From Humulus lupulus (Eukaryota; Streptophyta; Magnoliopsida; Rosales; Cannabaceae), in NCBI RefSeq assembly GCF_963169125.1, contig NC_084796.1:86883888-86947887 (forward strand): a DNA stretch of 64,000 bases. Reading direction: 5' to 3'. The notes beneath the pieces were generated by a model. The model did not search any database, had not been told where the DNA came from, and worked only from the letters and a program-made list of their open reading frames with translations. This document shows positions 32,897-43,867 of this stretch, piece after piece. The position numbers and the translations under genes are program-made. The first letter of the stretch is position 1, and the number at the start of each line of letters is the position of its first letter.

Positions 32897-33506
32897 TATA
32901 TAAGACCGTCGGAGCCTCTTCTTTCTTTTTACGCACGCCATTATCTTTGCAGAAAACCCTAAAAACCAGAGCTTTAACCTTCTCCGGAGACTGTTTTCCT
33001 ACACTTCCAAGACTCAGACCGCGGACTCTTTAATCTCCGAAGACCGTTCTTCCACCTTCGCGATCACTTTTCTTGGTAAGTTTTCGAAACCCCATGCTTC
33101 TAATTTCTCGTGGTGCATGCTTCTGATGGTGTACTATTTAAGTCTTTCTATTTCTGGTTTAGGATGCTTGTAGACAGAATGTTTTGTAGGCACAGTAGAG
33201 TTATGAGTTAGTTTAAAATCCAGGATCATGCTTTTTAGGACGTAAAACCGAAGTAACATTTCGATTTTTAAGCTAATTGAAAAATAAATTTTTCCCGCCC
33301 TAAGGGGAGTTGAAAAAGCTTTCACAGAAAAACTTTTTACTTTCACCCTTTGATCCATTTTTCAAACTGTTCGTGTAGAAAGATCCAGCTTTTTGTTAGA
33401 ATGTTGTTGCATAAAAGCCTAACTTTTATACTCGACCAGCGTTATTCTAAAAAGCCCTTTAAAGTTCTATATCCTCACCTCCCCATTCTTCTGTTTGCAG
33501 ATTTTA
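32897..33506 (+). promoter_or_regulatory. Putative promoter, 5' UTR and leader intron of the antisense gene of C
   Basis: A TATA box TATATAAG at 32897-32904 on the plus strand lies between the 3' LTR of C and the antisense coding region. Some 170 bp downstream a strong donor TTG/GTAAGT begins at 33076, with an acceptor TTCTGTTTGCAG ending at 33500. The ATG follows at 33507. The same order (TATA, leader, leader intron, ATG) is seen in element E at 60988-61752. This suggests transcription from a dedicated promoter, independent of the LTR. Predicted from sequence only. Confidence 0.6.
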
Positions 33507-36157
33507 ATGCCAGATTTGTGGGGAGGTGAAAGACCCATCGACGACGACCTTCTTGCCCAGCTGCTCGAGGGAGAAGAACATCCAGCTGTACACGTCCACG
33601 AGATTCCTTTCTCGCGATCTTCTTCCAAACCCCGTCCTTCCTCCCAAATGGCCTGCTCCAAGTCTTCTGGAAAGAAAAGACCCGAGTCTGAAAGCAACCC
33701 TACTTCTCCTGCCCAGCCTGATTCGCAGGTTAGGGCTCCCTCGACCAGCGGTCGAGAAAATCTCATTCCTGACCCTAATATCCAAACTAGGGCTCGCCCT
33801 CGCCATCGAAATCCGCCTGATGTCGAGTGGTATACTTCCCCAGCCAGTTCAGTGACCCTTCAAATGGTCGCTAACTGCTTCAGGAAATTCCCCCTTACGG
33901 GGATAACCATTATACGTCCTACCGCAGACCAGAGGGCTAACCGTCCAGGAGGGACGAACAGCGCCTGGTCCCGGTATCATATTGAGGCGGGCGCTTATCT
34001 CCCTCTTCATCCCTTTTTTGTGGGGGTGGCCAATTATTTCGGTGTCGCCCCCTTCCAAATAACTCCAAACGAATATAGGATGCTGGCCGCACTCTATATC
34101 CTGTATAAACTTAACAAATGGCTAGAACCTTTGCCCCACGAGGTCAACTATCTTTTTGACCTTAAGTCTAACCCACAGCACAACGGGACGGGCTTTTTCC
34201 ACTTCTGCCACCAGGAGACCGGCCGAACGTTCTTGAGTGGCACTACCCATATATCAAACTTGGGGCACTACAATAGGGAGTATTTCCTTACTCCAGACAT
34301 AACCAGCAACAACTTGGCCTTTGCCCGAGGAGGTAGGAGCTTGTCCCTGATTGGTCGATACTTTTAACCTAAAGTGTTTCCTTTCATTTTTCTCAAACTT
34401 AATCTGTTTTTCAGGCCCTTGGTTACGCCCGACCCCAACACCAGGCATGGTGTCGAGGTCTAACACTCTGGCCAGGATGTCTGATGCAACAAAATGTGTC
34501 AAGACCCTGATAACTGAAAAGAACTTGAGGTCATCTGGCCTCCTGGCTCCTCGCCATGAAAATAGAGGGTCCGTGGTGGACGAAGCCACTGCCGAGGGGG
34601 TTCCCGAGCAGCAACCTCCTGTGCCTCCTCCCAGGAGGAGGCCAACAGGAGTTACGATCAGGGAACCCACGGGTAGCCCTTCCGCAGAAAGGCCTTCTGC
34701 TCCCCAAGGCAAGGGGAAAGAAAAGGCCAAAGAGCCTATTGTTGACTTGGGAGAATCTTCCGATGACAATGGTAAAGTTATTTCGCTTTTAAATGGTTTG
34801 CCAATTCCCTGTCATATGTTTGATGGGGATGGTAACTTTACATATGCTCCAAATCTAGGGTCAGACTTCTTCATGCCAGATAATCAGTATATGACTAATA
34901 GAGTCAATAGTGTAGCGACCAGTAGTTGTAGCTCGGGTATTTACTTTATTACCTTCTTTTTGTTGTATAGCCTACTTTCACCTGCTTCTTTTTTCCTTGA
35001 CTTCTTGTGTTTACTTGCATGCAGATATGTCGACTCCCAACATCTTCGACATGTACCAGGCTGAGGACGAAGAGGAAGTTCCTCAACTCCAACGGAAGCC
35101 TAAGAAGAGAACTGGTGAATCCAGTCGAGGCCCTCCAGCCAAGAAGGGTCGATCAGAAGACCCTCCTCAGCGCACACCTACTGGGCAAAGTCCTGCGCCA
35201 ACTGGGCGAACTCCTACTCCTCCTCCAGCTCCTTCTGAACAGCAAACTACTCCTGTTCAGCCGAATCCTCCAGCTACGCCTGCCAGAGAGCAGCTTTCTC
35301 GTGAAGAGGCTCATGGGGCCAGACTCATGAGCCATGCCATTCGATCTGCAAGGGACCACCTCGATCGCATCGGCAAAGGCGATCGTGTTAGGGCCGCAAT
35401 GGTCCAAGCTGAAGAGCTGCCAGTCGACCAGATCCTGAACAGGGCTCTGAACGAAATCTCCAGCGTAAGTATTTCTTTATTCTTCGAGCTTTAGTTTTTT
35501 AGTCCTCGTGATAAGTTCTAACTCCTTTTTCTTTGTGCACAGGCCTTACTTTCTGCCACTACTGCTCGTACCCGAGCCCAGGCTTACCTCGAGCAGTCCG
35601 AGGCAAAAGCCATCGAGAGGTATCAGGTGAAGGCGGCCGAGGAGCTTTCGGCTACTGAGGCTAAGCATGCCAAGGATTTGGAGGCAGTGGTTCGAGAGAG
35701 AGATGCGGCGGTGACTAAGCTATCAGAGGCTGAAGCTACGAAGGAAGCAGCGGTCAAGTTGAGGCAGGTAAACCGAGACTTCAACAAGACCCATCTCCAC
35801 GAAATCAAGCATCTGGGGGAGGTACTCAAGGCCAAGGATGAGGCCATTCTCACTCTCGGGGGCAAGGTGAAGCAGTTGGAGCTCGACAACTCCAAAAATC
35901 TAGATAAGTACGAGAGGATGACACTCCGATGTTTCTACAATTTCTAGAAACACAATCAGGGTGCTGACTTTAGCTACCTTTCAGAGGAAGTCAGAACTGC
36001 GGAGTTGGCCCGATGTGCTGCCCAACTGGCCGAAGAGGAGGCAAGAGCCACGACCCCTGCCACTCCAAGCGTCGCTGGTGTGGAAGAAGAAGATGTTGTT
36101 GAGGACGCGACTAACCAGGATGCTGCCCAGGACCCTAAGGCCCCGAATGACTCTTGA
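33507..36157 (+). CDS. Antisense accessory gene of element C (gypsy-type transposon domain, coiled coil), four coding exons
   Basis: Predicted exons 33507-34332, 34415-34771, 35025-35464 and 35543-36157, all with GT..AG introns and compatible phase (2238 nt, 745 codons plus stop). Residues about 100-270 hold the domain known as 'putative gypsy type transposon' (Pfam PF04195): AGAYLPLHPFFVGVANYFGV, then QITPNEYRMLAALYILYKL and the NYLFDLKSNP...GFFHF block. The middle is rich in P, S, K and R (APTGRTPTPPPAPSEQQ), perhaps nuclear. The last exon is a long coiled coil (ELSATEAKHAKDLEAVVRER onwards) with an acidic tail. The only defect is one in-frame TAG at 35945-35947. It runs tail to tail with pol. 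Extra antisense ORFs are known in Tat elements; their role is unknown. Confidence 0.72.
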
Positions 36158-36856
36158 ATTCTTCTCATTTATTTTTTCTTCTTTTTGGATATATGACCCA
36201 AAGGTCGTGATGTAAAGACAATAGTTTCTTTTTTAAACTTTGCTACACGGGCAGCAAATCTTTTTACTTGAACAGTTACATCCAAGCTGCGATGCTTGCG
36301 GTGTAAAAGCTTAAATCTTGATGTTATAATATCTTTACTTATTATAACATTTGTCCGTATGACCGGACTTAGCATAGTACTTTGGCATGATTTAACAAAA
36401 CATAAATTTTGAAAAATACTCTAAGTACTGCAGCATGCTTTCACTTATTTTGTTCATGTGTTTACATACCTTGAGAGTATGCTTTGCTATCGATGTGCCT
36501 TATATGCCCCCCAAGTGATCGAGGAGCTTTAGGTCTTTGGTCACTTGCCTTGACCATAACCTGTTCGAACATTTCTGTTCGTGTGAGAAATGATACTTGT
36601 AATACAGCAAAACAACACACGTAATGAACAAATACTTGTAAATATAAATTCACAAAGGTTGGCAAGAATGACTGGCTGAGCACAGTCCCTTATAATCTCG
36701 TATTAAAAATGGACTAAACATGTCTTTACGAGTGATTCTGAAATAGAATCTTACATATACGAGTAGTTAGCCATACAACGTGGCTAACCCTCTTTGCAAA
36801 ACTTGTAAAAATTAAAAAGATAAATTTAAACAAGTCAGTCCTTTAAGAAGGACTGT
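36158..36856. other. Tail-to-tail gap between antisense gene and pol of element C
   Basis: AT-rich, no coding. It must hold the 3' UTR of the antisense gene on the plus strand, while pol (minus strand) ends at 36857. I see no repeat or clear structure. Confidence 0.5.
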
Positions 36857-39800
36857 TCATTGATAATACTTTCGCAGGTGTTCTCCATTCCAATAGCACG
36901 GAACGAGATCTCCGTTTAGGCGTGCAAGTTTGTAGGTGCCTGGGTGGACTTCTTCAATCTGGTAAGGTCCTTCCCAGTTAGGTCCGAGCACTCCAGCAGT
37001 GGGGTCGCGGGTATTTAAGAAAACTCGTCGTAGCACCAAATCTCAGACGTTGAATTTTCTTCCTTTAACTTTGGAGTTAAAGTACCGGGCGACTTTTTGC
37101 TGGTAAGCAGCAACTCGGAGTTGAGATTTTTCTCGCATTTCGTCGATCGATTCTAGGGACTCCATCATTAACTGGGTGTTCTGGTCCTGGTCGTAAGTTA
37201 AACGCCGATGTGAGGGGGGATCTAACTCGACAGGCAACATGGCCTCATATCCATAGGCCAAGGAAAATGGGGTATGGCCTGTTGCTGTTCGGTGAGATGT
37301 TCTATACGACCATAGGACTTCAGGCAGCTGCTCTGGCCACGCTCCTTTAGCTCCTTCAAGTCTTTTCTTCAGGGTGTCTTTAAGAGTTTTGTTCACGGCT
37401 TCGACTTGCCCATTCGCTTGGGGATGTGCGACTGAAGAAAAACTTTTAATGACCCCATGCCTTTCGCAGAAATCGGTGAATAAATCACTGTCAAATTGGG
37501 TCCCATTGTCTGAAATTATCTTCCTGGATAATCCATACCGGCATACAATGTTCTTGATGACGAAGTCAAGAACTTTTTTGGTCGTGATGGTCGCGAGTGG
37601 TTCAGCTTCGGCCCATTTTGTGAAGTAATCGACTGCCACAACTGCGTACTTTACTCCTCCTTTCCCTGTTGGCAGGGATCCAATCAAATCTATCCCCCAT
37701 ACTGCGAAGGGCCATGGGCTATGCATCTGTTTTAGTTCATTTGGAGCTGTTCGTGGGATCTTGGAGAACCTCTGACATTTGTCGCATCTTCGTACATACT
37801 CCATCAAATCCTCGTTCATTATTGGCCAGAAGTAACCTTGTCTTAGAATCTTTTTTGCCAAACTCTGCCCCCCGGCATGATCTCCGCAGAAGCCTTCATG
37901 CACCTCCCTCATGAGTTCCTTAGCTTTTTCTGGTGTAACGCACCTGAGTAGCGGCATTGAATATCCTCTTCGATACATAACGCCATCGACCAGTATGTAC
38001 CTAGCGACTCGCCTTTGCAGAGTTCTGGCTTTGTTTCTATCTGTTGGTAGTGCACCATTTGTTAGATACTCCAAGTAAGGCGCCATCCATGTATCCTCCA
38101 TTCGAATCTCCATACTGGACTCAGCTGCTTGTATGCTTGGCTTGTTCATTCTTTCCACTGGCACAATGTTCAAAGTGTCAGCGTCCTTCGCGCTCGCGAG
38201 TTTAGCTAAGGTGTCTGCATTTGAATTCTGGTCTCGTGGGATTTGCTGGAGGGTGTACTTTGTAAACTGGGTTAGCAAATCCTTCGTTTTATTCAGGTGG
38301 GCCATCATCTTTAAGCCTCGCGCTTGATATTCTCCTAGGACTTGATTTACGACTAGCTGAGATTCACTGTAAATATCAAGCGTCTTTATGCTCATATCTT
38401 TGGCCATTCTCAATCCAGCTAGGAGTGCTTCGTATTCTGCTTCATTGTTTGATGCCGCGAAGTCAAACCTGATTGCGCAGTGAAATCGATGCCCTTCCGG
38501 CGTTATCAATATCACTCCCGCTCTAGCGTGGGATTCGTTGGATGAACCATCCGTGAATAGCTTCCACGAAGGAGTTTTGTCTTGAGGCATGGGCGCTTCA
38601 GGCTGTTCGCACTGCTTACTGTCTGGGAGTTCGGTGAACTCCGTAACAAGATCGGCCAAGACTTGTCCCTTTATTGCTGCTCGCGGTGAATAAGTTACAT
38701 CAAACTGCCCTAGTTCGACTGCCCACTTTAACAATCTTCCAGCCGCCTCAGGTTTTTGGAGGACTTGTCGAAGAGGCTGGTCGGTTAAAACTATGATAGG
38801 ATGGGCTTGGAAGTAAGGACGCAACTTCCTGGAGGCTAGAATTAAGCAATATGCTAACCTTTCGATTGGAGGATATCTTAATTCTACACCGATCAGCCTT
38901 TTGCTGACATAGTAGACTGCTTTCTGTACGCCTTCTTCCTCCCGTACTAGTACCGCACTAGCAGCAACTTCGGTAATTGCCAGATAAATATACAAAGTCT
39001 CTCCTTAGATTGGTTTTGATAAGATGGGAGGTTGCGCCATATGAGCTTTTAAGGCCTGGAATGCTCGTTCGCAGTCTCTCGTCCATTCAAACTTCTTATT
39101 CCCCCTGAGTAGATTGAAGAATGGGATGCACTTGTCAGTTGATTTCGAGATAAATCTACTCAGGGCCGCGATCCTCCCAGTTAAACTTTGTACATCCTTA
39201 ATCCTCTCTGGCGACTTCATGTCGATCAGGGCTCTTATCTTGTCGGGGTTGGCCTCGATCCCTCTTAAATTCACTATAAAACCCAAAAACTTTCCTGATC
39301 CTACTCCAAAGGAACATTTGAGGGGATTCAACTTCATCCGGTACTTGTTTAGCACATCAAAGCATTCTTGTAGATCCCTCACATGTCCTTCTGCCTTTTT
39401 AGACTTTACCAGCATGTCATCCACATATACCTCCATGTTTGCACCGATCAGCTCCTTAAACATGTGGTTGACTAGCCGTTGGTAAGTCGCACCTGCGTTT
39501 TTCAGCCCGAAGGGCATCACTTTGTAACAGTATAAGCCCGTATCGGTCCGAAAGCTGGTGTGATCCTCGTCAGGGGGATGCATGCTGATCTGGTTGTAGC
39601 CTGAATATGCATCCATGAACGAGAGGATCTCATGTCCTGCAGTTGCATCGACCAGCTGGTCGATCCTTGGGAGCGGGAAGCAGTCCTTTGGGCAGGCTTT
39701 ATTGAGGTCCGTAAAATCCACACAGGTCCACCATTTGCCGTTAGGCTTGGGGACCAGCACCGGATTGGAGACCCACGACGGATAAAACGCCACCCTGATC

Positions 39801-40113
39801 TTTCCTTATCGAGCAACCTTCTCTTTTGTTGCACGGGTGGAAAGGTTTTATCTATGTTTAGGACATGGCTGATTATTGCAGGGTCTATCCCAACCATGTC
39901 TTTGTGCGACCAGGCGAAAACCTCCTGGTTCTTTTGCAAGAATTCCACCAGTGCTTGCTTCATAGTAGGCTCTAAGTTCTTCCCAACCTTCACGACTCTG
40001 GTCGGGTCTTCTTTGTCGAGTTGGACCTCCTCAAGGTCCTCGACGGGTCCAACATTTTCTTCAAAATCCCCAAAGCGAGGATCCAAATCTCCATCCTCAC
40101 TTTGGGCAACACC
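36857..40113 (-). pseudogene. pol of element C: RT, RNase H, second RNase H, integrase
   Basis: In minus order: a pre-RT segment (40086: MDPRFGDFEENVGPVEDLEE), a frameshift near 39800, RT with VSNPVLVPKPNGKWWTCVDF and YVDDMLV near 39420, and a TAG at 39005-39007. Next are RNase H (from 38995), an archaeal-type second RNase H at about 38580-38190 (LFTDGSSN, NNEAEYEALL, YSESQLVV, NADTLAKLAS), an integrase zinc finger (HEGFCGDH...CDKCQ, about 37880-37770) and the core (WGIDLIGS, ISDNGTQF, ANGQVEAV). A TGA at 37043 (V-stop-D) precedes the C-terminus ending HLRKYYQ at 36857. In the second RNase H the expected SDS reads SES, an acidic but unusual replacement. Nearly full length, with a few single-base lesions. 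Confidence 0.92.
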
Positions 40114-41100
40114 CTATTTGGTGACTTCACCACCGGATTGGGCTTGCATGTCTATTGCCATCTGCAATCGATCTGGGGTAGTGCTCCTCGATGTCCCACT
40201 TTTCGCCTTTGTGATCGAGGTGTTGTAGCACTCCCTGGCTTCCCTTTGGTTTCCTAAGACACGCCCTACCCCCTCGCCCGTCGGGAATTTCATGGCTAGG
40301 TGCCACATAGAGATGATGGCCCATAGATCAACCAGTATGGGCCTTCCAATAACGGCGTTGTATGCCGAAGGACAATCGACCACTACAAAAGTGGTGAGTA
40401 ATGTCCTTGTTGCGGGCGCTGCACCCGTCGTGACTGGAAGCTTGATCTTTCCGGCTGGGGCGAGTCCTTCTCCAGAGAAGCCGTATATGGTTTGATTGCA
40501 GGGCTCCAAGTCTTTTATGGACAACTTCATGCGTTCTAGTGTTGACTTATACAGGATGTTCACTGAACTCCCTGTATCGACCAGTACCCTCTTTACCATC
40601 ATATTGGCCATCTGGATGTCCACGACCAGCGGATCAGAATGTGGGAACCGAACGTGCTGGGCATCGCCATCAGAGAAGGTTATCTCACCCTCCTCTGACC
40701 GAGCCTTTTTTGGTGCACGGTCCTCCACAGTCATCATCTCGATGTCCTGGTCGTGACGTAGAGTCCGAGCGTATCGTTCCCTGGCCTTTCCGCTATTTCC
40801 CGTGAGGTGTGAGCCTCCACAGATGGTTAAGAGTGTTCCAGCCACGGGGGCAGGCTGTAATGGTGGCGAGCGTTGGCGTGTAGACGCCTGCTCGTTGCCA
40901 CCTGGAGCTTCTCGTTGGGAAGTTCCCGAGGCCCGTACGTACCTTCTCAAGTATCCTTGTCTAATAAGGAACTCGATTTCGTCTTTTAACTGGTTGCATT
41001 CATTAGTGTCTTGTCCGTAGTCGTTATGGTAACGACAGAACTTGGTAGTGTCTCTTTTCGAAACGTCCTTTCGAATGGGTCCCGGTTTCTTGTAAGGCAC
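40114..41100 (-). CDS. Gag C-terminal knuckle and protease region of element C
   Basis: 328 open codons. A knuckle-like FCRYHNDYGQDTNEC lies near 41060-41010, followed by the basic linker, then the retropepsin with VKRVLVDTGSSVNILYKSTL (about 40600-40540) and, toward the C-terminus, VVVDCPSAYNAVIGRP. The canonical DTGSS contrasts with DNGSS/DNGNS in B and A. It ends at a stop at 40114 just before the RT segment that starts near 40086. Whether that stop is a lesion or a natural boundary is unclear; in B this region is one frame. Confidence 0.8.
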   Translation of the reverse strand: MPYKKPGPIRKDVSKRDTTKFCRYHNDYGQDTNECNQLKDEIEFLIRQGYLRRYVRASGTSQREAPGGNEQASTRQRSPPLQPAPVAGTLLTICGGSHLTGNSGKARERYARTLRHDQDIEMMTVEDRAPKKARSEEGEITFSDGDAQHVRFPHSDPLVVDIQMANMMVKRVLVDTGSSVNILYKSTLERMKLSIKDLEPCNQTIYGFSGEGLAPAGKIKLPVTTGAAPATRTLLTTFVVVDCPSAYNAVIGRPILVDLWAIISMWHLAMKFPTGEGVGRVLGNQREARECYNTSITKAKSGTSRSTTPDRLQMAIDMQAQSGGEVTK

Positions 41101-43053
41101 ACTAGAGCTTGTGGCCTGATAAACCTCTCCCCGAGACTCGATGAGGGCAGTGTAGTTAGTGAACCTAGGTTCATAACGATTACCCTTGGCTCGTTTGTTG
41201 TCGGAGGTGGAAGGCTTGTTATACGGCCGTTTCCCACCATTTTTGCCATTACTGTTGCCGTTTTCATGGCCTTTGTCGTTGCCATTAGGTTTGGAACCAT
41301 TGGCGGCTTTGGCGTGTTCAGCGGCCTTCTTACCCTTGTTCGAGGGCTTTCCATCATCAGCAATGGCCTCCTTGAGCTTGATGTAATGATCAGCTCGGTC
41401 CAGGAACTCCTGGGTTGTTTTAACTCCTTCCTTTCAGAGACTTTTCCAGAGGGGAGAGCAACGTTTGACCCCCGCGGTAATGGCCATCATCTTGCCTTCG
41501 TCTCCTACTGTTTTTGCTCAAGCTGCCGCTCGCATAAAGCGCTGGACGTAATCCTTCACTGACTCTCCGTCCTGCTGGCGAATCTCGACTAGCTGGTTTG
41601 CTTCGGTTGGGTGCACACGACCCGCATAGAACTGTCCGTAGAATTCCCTTACGAACATTTCCCAGGAAACTATGCTCGCAGGTGGGAACTTAAAGAACCA
41701 CTCCTGCGCTGCTTCAGAAAGTGTTGCAGGGAAGATCCTGCACCGAGCATCTTCGGACACTTTCTGAATGTCCATCTGAATCTCAAATTTATTCACATGC
41801 GAGACTGGGTCCCCATATCCATCAAAGTTCGGGAGTGTAGGCATTTTGAACTTGCTGGGAGTTTCGGCGTTAGCTATCCTCTGGACGAAAGGAGTACCCT
41901 TCCTCCTGTCGTGGTCGATGTAAGAAGTCCTTCCTCCGACCAGCTACTGCACAGCCTGATTGAGTGCGTCTATCTGGGCTTGCACTGCGGCAGGAATTGC
42001 GGTGGCCTCTGTTGCTGGGGGGATGTTCTCGCCGTGCCTCTCGCGACGATCGTTGAGTACATCTCTCAGGTCCTCTTCTCTTCTTCGCTGCTCGCTACCT
42101 CCGAGCCGGTTGAAGACATTATTTTGTCTGGGCTGCCCCCCAGCATCTTGTCTATTTGGCTGGTCACCTTGAGGTACTTGGCTCCTGCCTTTACCTCTTT
42201 CTCCATTCCTCCCACCAGCATTTCCCTTGCCTGAGTTAGCCTCATTGTATCTGTGGCCATCTCTGAACCTTGACTGGCTATGGTGAGATTGACTGTTCCC
42301 TCTATTCCTGTCTCTGGCACAAACGCCCCGAGCGTTAGAGGGTGGCCTGCGCTGGTTGCGGTGTCCCCGTGTACTATCACGCCGTGGGGGTCCTCGGACC
42401 GCAGAGCCTAGCTCTGAGTCCCTCCTGTTACCAGGAGGGTAGTGACCTCTGTTTGCTTGGTTTGGCCCATCATTCTCATGGCGTCTAGGACTACGAGGCT
42501 GACGCTCGGCCGTATTCTGCCTTTGCTGCGGGGGATTACCCCTAGCAGCTTGGGATGGTGGATTTGCCTCAGGGTCCAACGGGACATCGTCATGGGGTGT
42601 CTGAGGCTGCTCGGGCCTTTGCGGACTTGAAGGCTGAATTGGTGGGCTAGGATTGGGACCCCTCTGGGGTGGCCCATTCGCGGGTTGGTCAGGCTGCGAG
42701 GTAGGTGCGGCCTGATTTCTAGCCAACAGCAAGGCTGCTTCGAGGGCGGCCATGGCTTCGGTCTGGCGGCGATCCACCTCCGCCTGTCTCTCGCTCAATT
42801 CCGCACGCTGCCGATCAATCTCCTGCTGCTGCCGCGCCATAACTTCTGCGGCAGTCTCTTGATTGGACCTCAGACTAGCCAATTCTTCCTGCAATGCGCC
42901 CAGGGTGATCTTCAGCGTCGCATCGTCCATTTCCTCCTCTTCAAAATCTAGTTGCGGCTCATCTTCTGCCATGCTTGCAGGGGGAGGAGGAGGTGGTGGA
43001 TTTGACGGTGCAGCGGCGGTTGCCTGCCCAGTTTTTCTTCCTGCTTTCGCCAT
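41101..43053 (-). pseudogene. gag of element C
   Basis: ATG at 43053 (MAKAGRKTGQATAAAP), 28 nt inside the primer site. Order: proline run (PPPPPPP), acidic EEEEMDD, a long helical Q/E/R-rich segment (about 42900-42740), a P/Q-rich low-complexity region and a basic RG-rich region. The gag core follows at 41844-41518 (MPTLPNFDGYGDPVSHVNKF, AAQEWFFKFPPASIVSWEMF, REFYGQFYAGR). Stops are a TAG at 41944-41946 and a TGA at 41518-41520, with a frame problem between 41518 and 41363. Different enough from the gag of B and A to be another Tat subfamily. Confidence 0.85.
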
Positions 43054-43080
43054 TGGCTTTCTTAACAGCAATAAATCAAT

Positions 43081-43098
43081 CTCTCAATGAAAGCACCA
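43081..43098 (-). promoter_or_regulatory. Primer binding site of element C
   Basis: The minus strand reads TGGTGCTTTCATTGAGAG, three bases from the 5' LTR. The identical 18-mer is the primer site of TRIM-like copy 1 at 19205-19222. It does not look like the Met or Asp sites; I do not assign the tRNA. Confidence 0.8.
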
Positions 43099-43101
43099 GA
43101 A

Positions 43102-43692
43102 TGTTGACCCAAGATTTGGCCAACTGACACGGAGTCAAAGCGTGATTGATGTGGACGAATGTATAGAGAAGAACGCAATGACAAAAGTAAAGAAAACACA
43201 ATAATTTATAGTGGTTCGGCCCCAGGATCTGGTAATGACCTACGTCCACTTAGAATGATATTGATATAAAATCGAAAGGGTGATCAAAGAACCAGGGTTC
43301 AATGAGTTTCACTCTCCTCTAAAGAACAATACAAGTTTACTTGGAAAATTACTATAGTTTTGAATGACTAAAAAGCGAGAAAGGGTCCCTTCCTTTGAGC
43401 TATCTCTTGCTATTTATAGGCTCAAGGAGGGTTACAAGAGATTGTTACAGATATTCTTCCCAGAATAATCGGATATCCAAAAGATTGTATGAGATAAATT
43501 CGGGATTCATAAAGATCTTCCCATAAAAATTGCCTTGTACACAGAACCATCGACCAGACTGGTCGCGGGTAAGACAGGCTTACCCTACTTCTACTGTGTC
43601 TCCTGATCGATACTCTAGCAGACGCTTCCAGGTGTCAGCCATGTGTCCAGAGATTATTTTCCACGTCACCAATGCTAATTTATTGGATAACA
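43102..43692 (-). mobile_element. 5' LTR of element C, 591 bp
   Basis: The same length as the 3' LTR, with about 17 substitutions. TATA box on the minus strand at 43411-43420; palindromes at 43551-43565 and 43569-43583. It is followed by the GAACG target duplication at 43693-43697. Confidence 0.95.
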
Positions 43693-43867
43693 GAACGTAC
43701 TCCCCAACACGCGAGACCCAGGGACAGGAGTGCTTGGGGCGAACTGGGAGGGGCCATACCAGGTTGCTCAGTGCATACCCCTGAACACTTATAAGCTGGC
43801 GCGCATGGACGACACCATCATACCTCGAGCATGGAACGTGGAGCACCTTAGGAAGTACTACCAGTAA
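43693..43867 (+). pseudogene. Integrase C-terminus of element B, displaced by element C
   Basis: After the target duplication GAACG the frame continues with NTRDPGTGVLGANWEGPYQV and ends HLRKYY-Q with TAA at 43865-43867. It is the counterpart of the integrase end of element C (NTRDPTAGVLGPNWEGPYQI, HLRKYYQ). Together with 28400-32071 it completes the pol of B. Confidence 0.92.

Larger units (their letters stand above)
32072..43692 (-). mobile_element. Complete Tat-lineage Ty3/gypsy element C, 11.6 kb
   Basis: 591-bp LTRs at 43102-43692 (5') and 32072-32662 (3'), minus orientation, TGTTATCC...GGTCAACA ends. The perfect target duplication GAACG is at 32067-32071 and 43693-43697. Primer site, gag, protease, RT, RNases H and integrase lie on the minus strand (43053 down to 36857). 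An antisense gene is on the plus strand (33507-36157) and a purine tract is next to the 3' LTR. I count about 17 substitutions between the two LTRs (about 3 per cent), so it is young compared with A and the Athila relics. A handful of stops and frameshifts disable gag-pol. Confidence 0.95.

Noticed and set aside
33495..33806. Overlapping minus- and plus-strand frames around 33500-33850
   Set aside because: Alternative frames over the first exon of the antisense gene of C. Only one frame matches the homologous genes in B and E.
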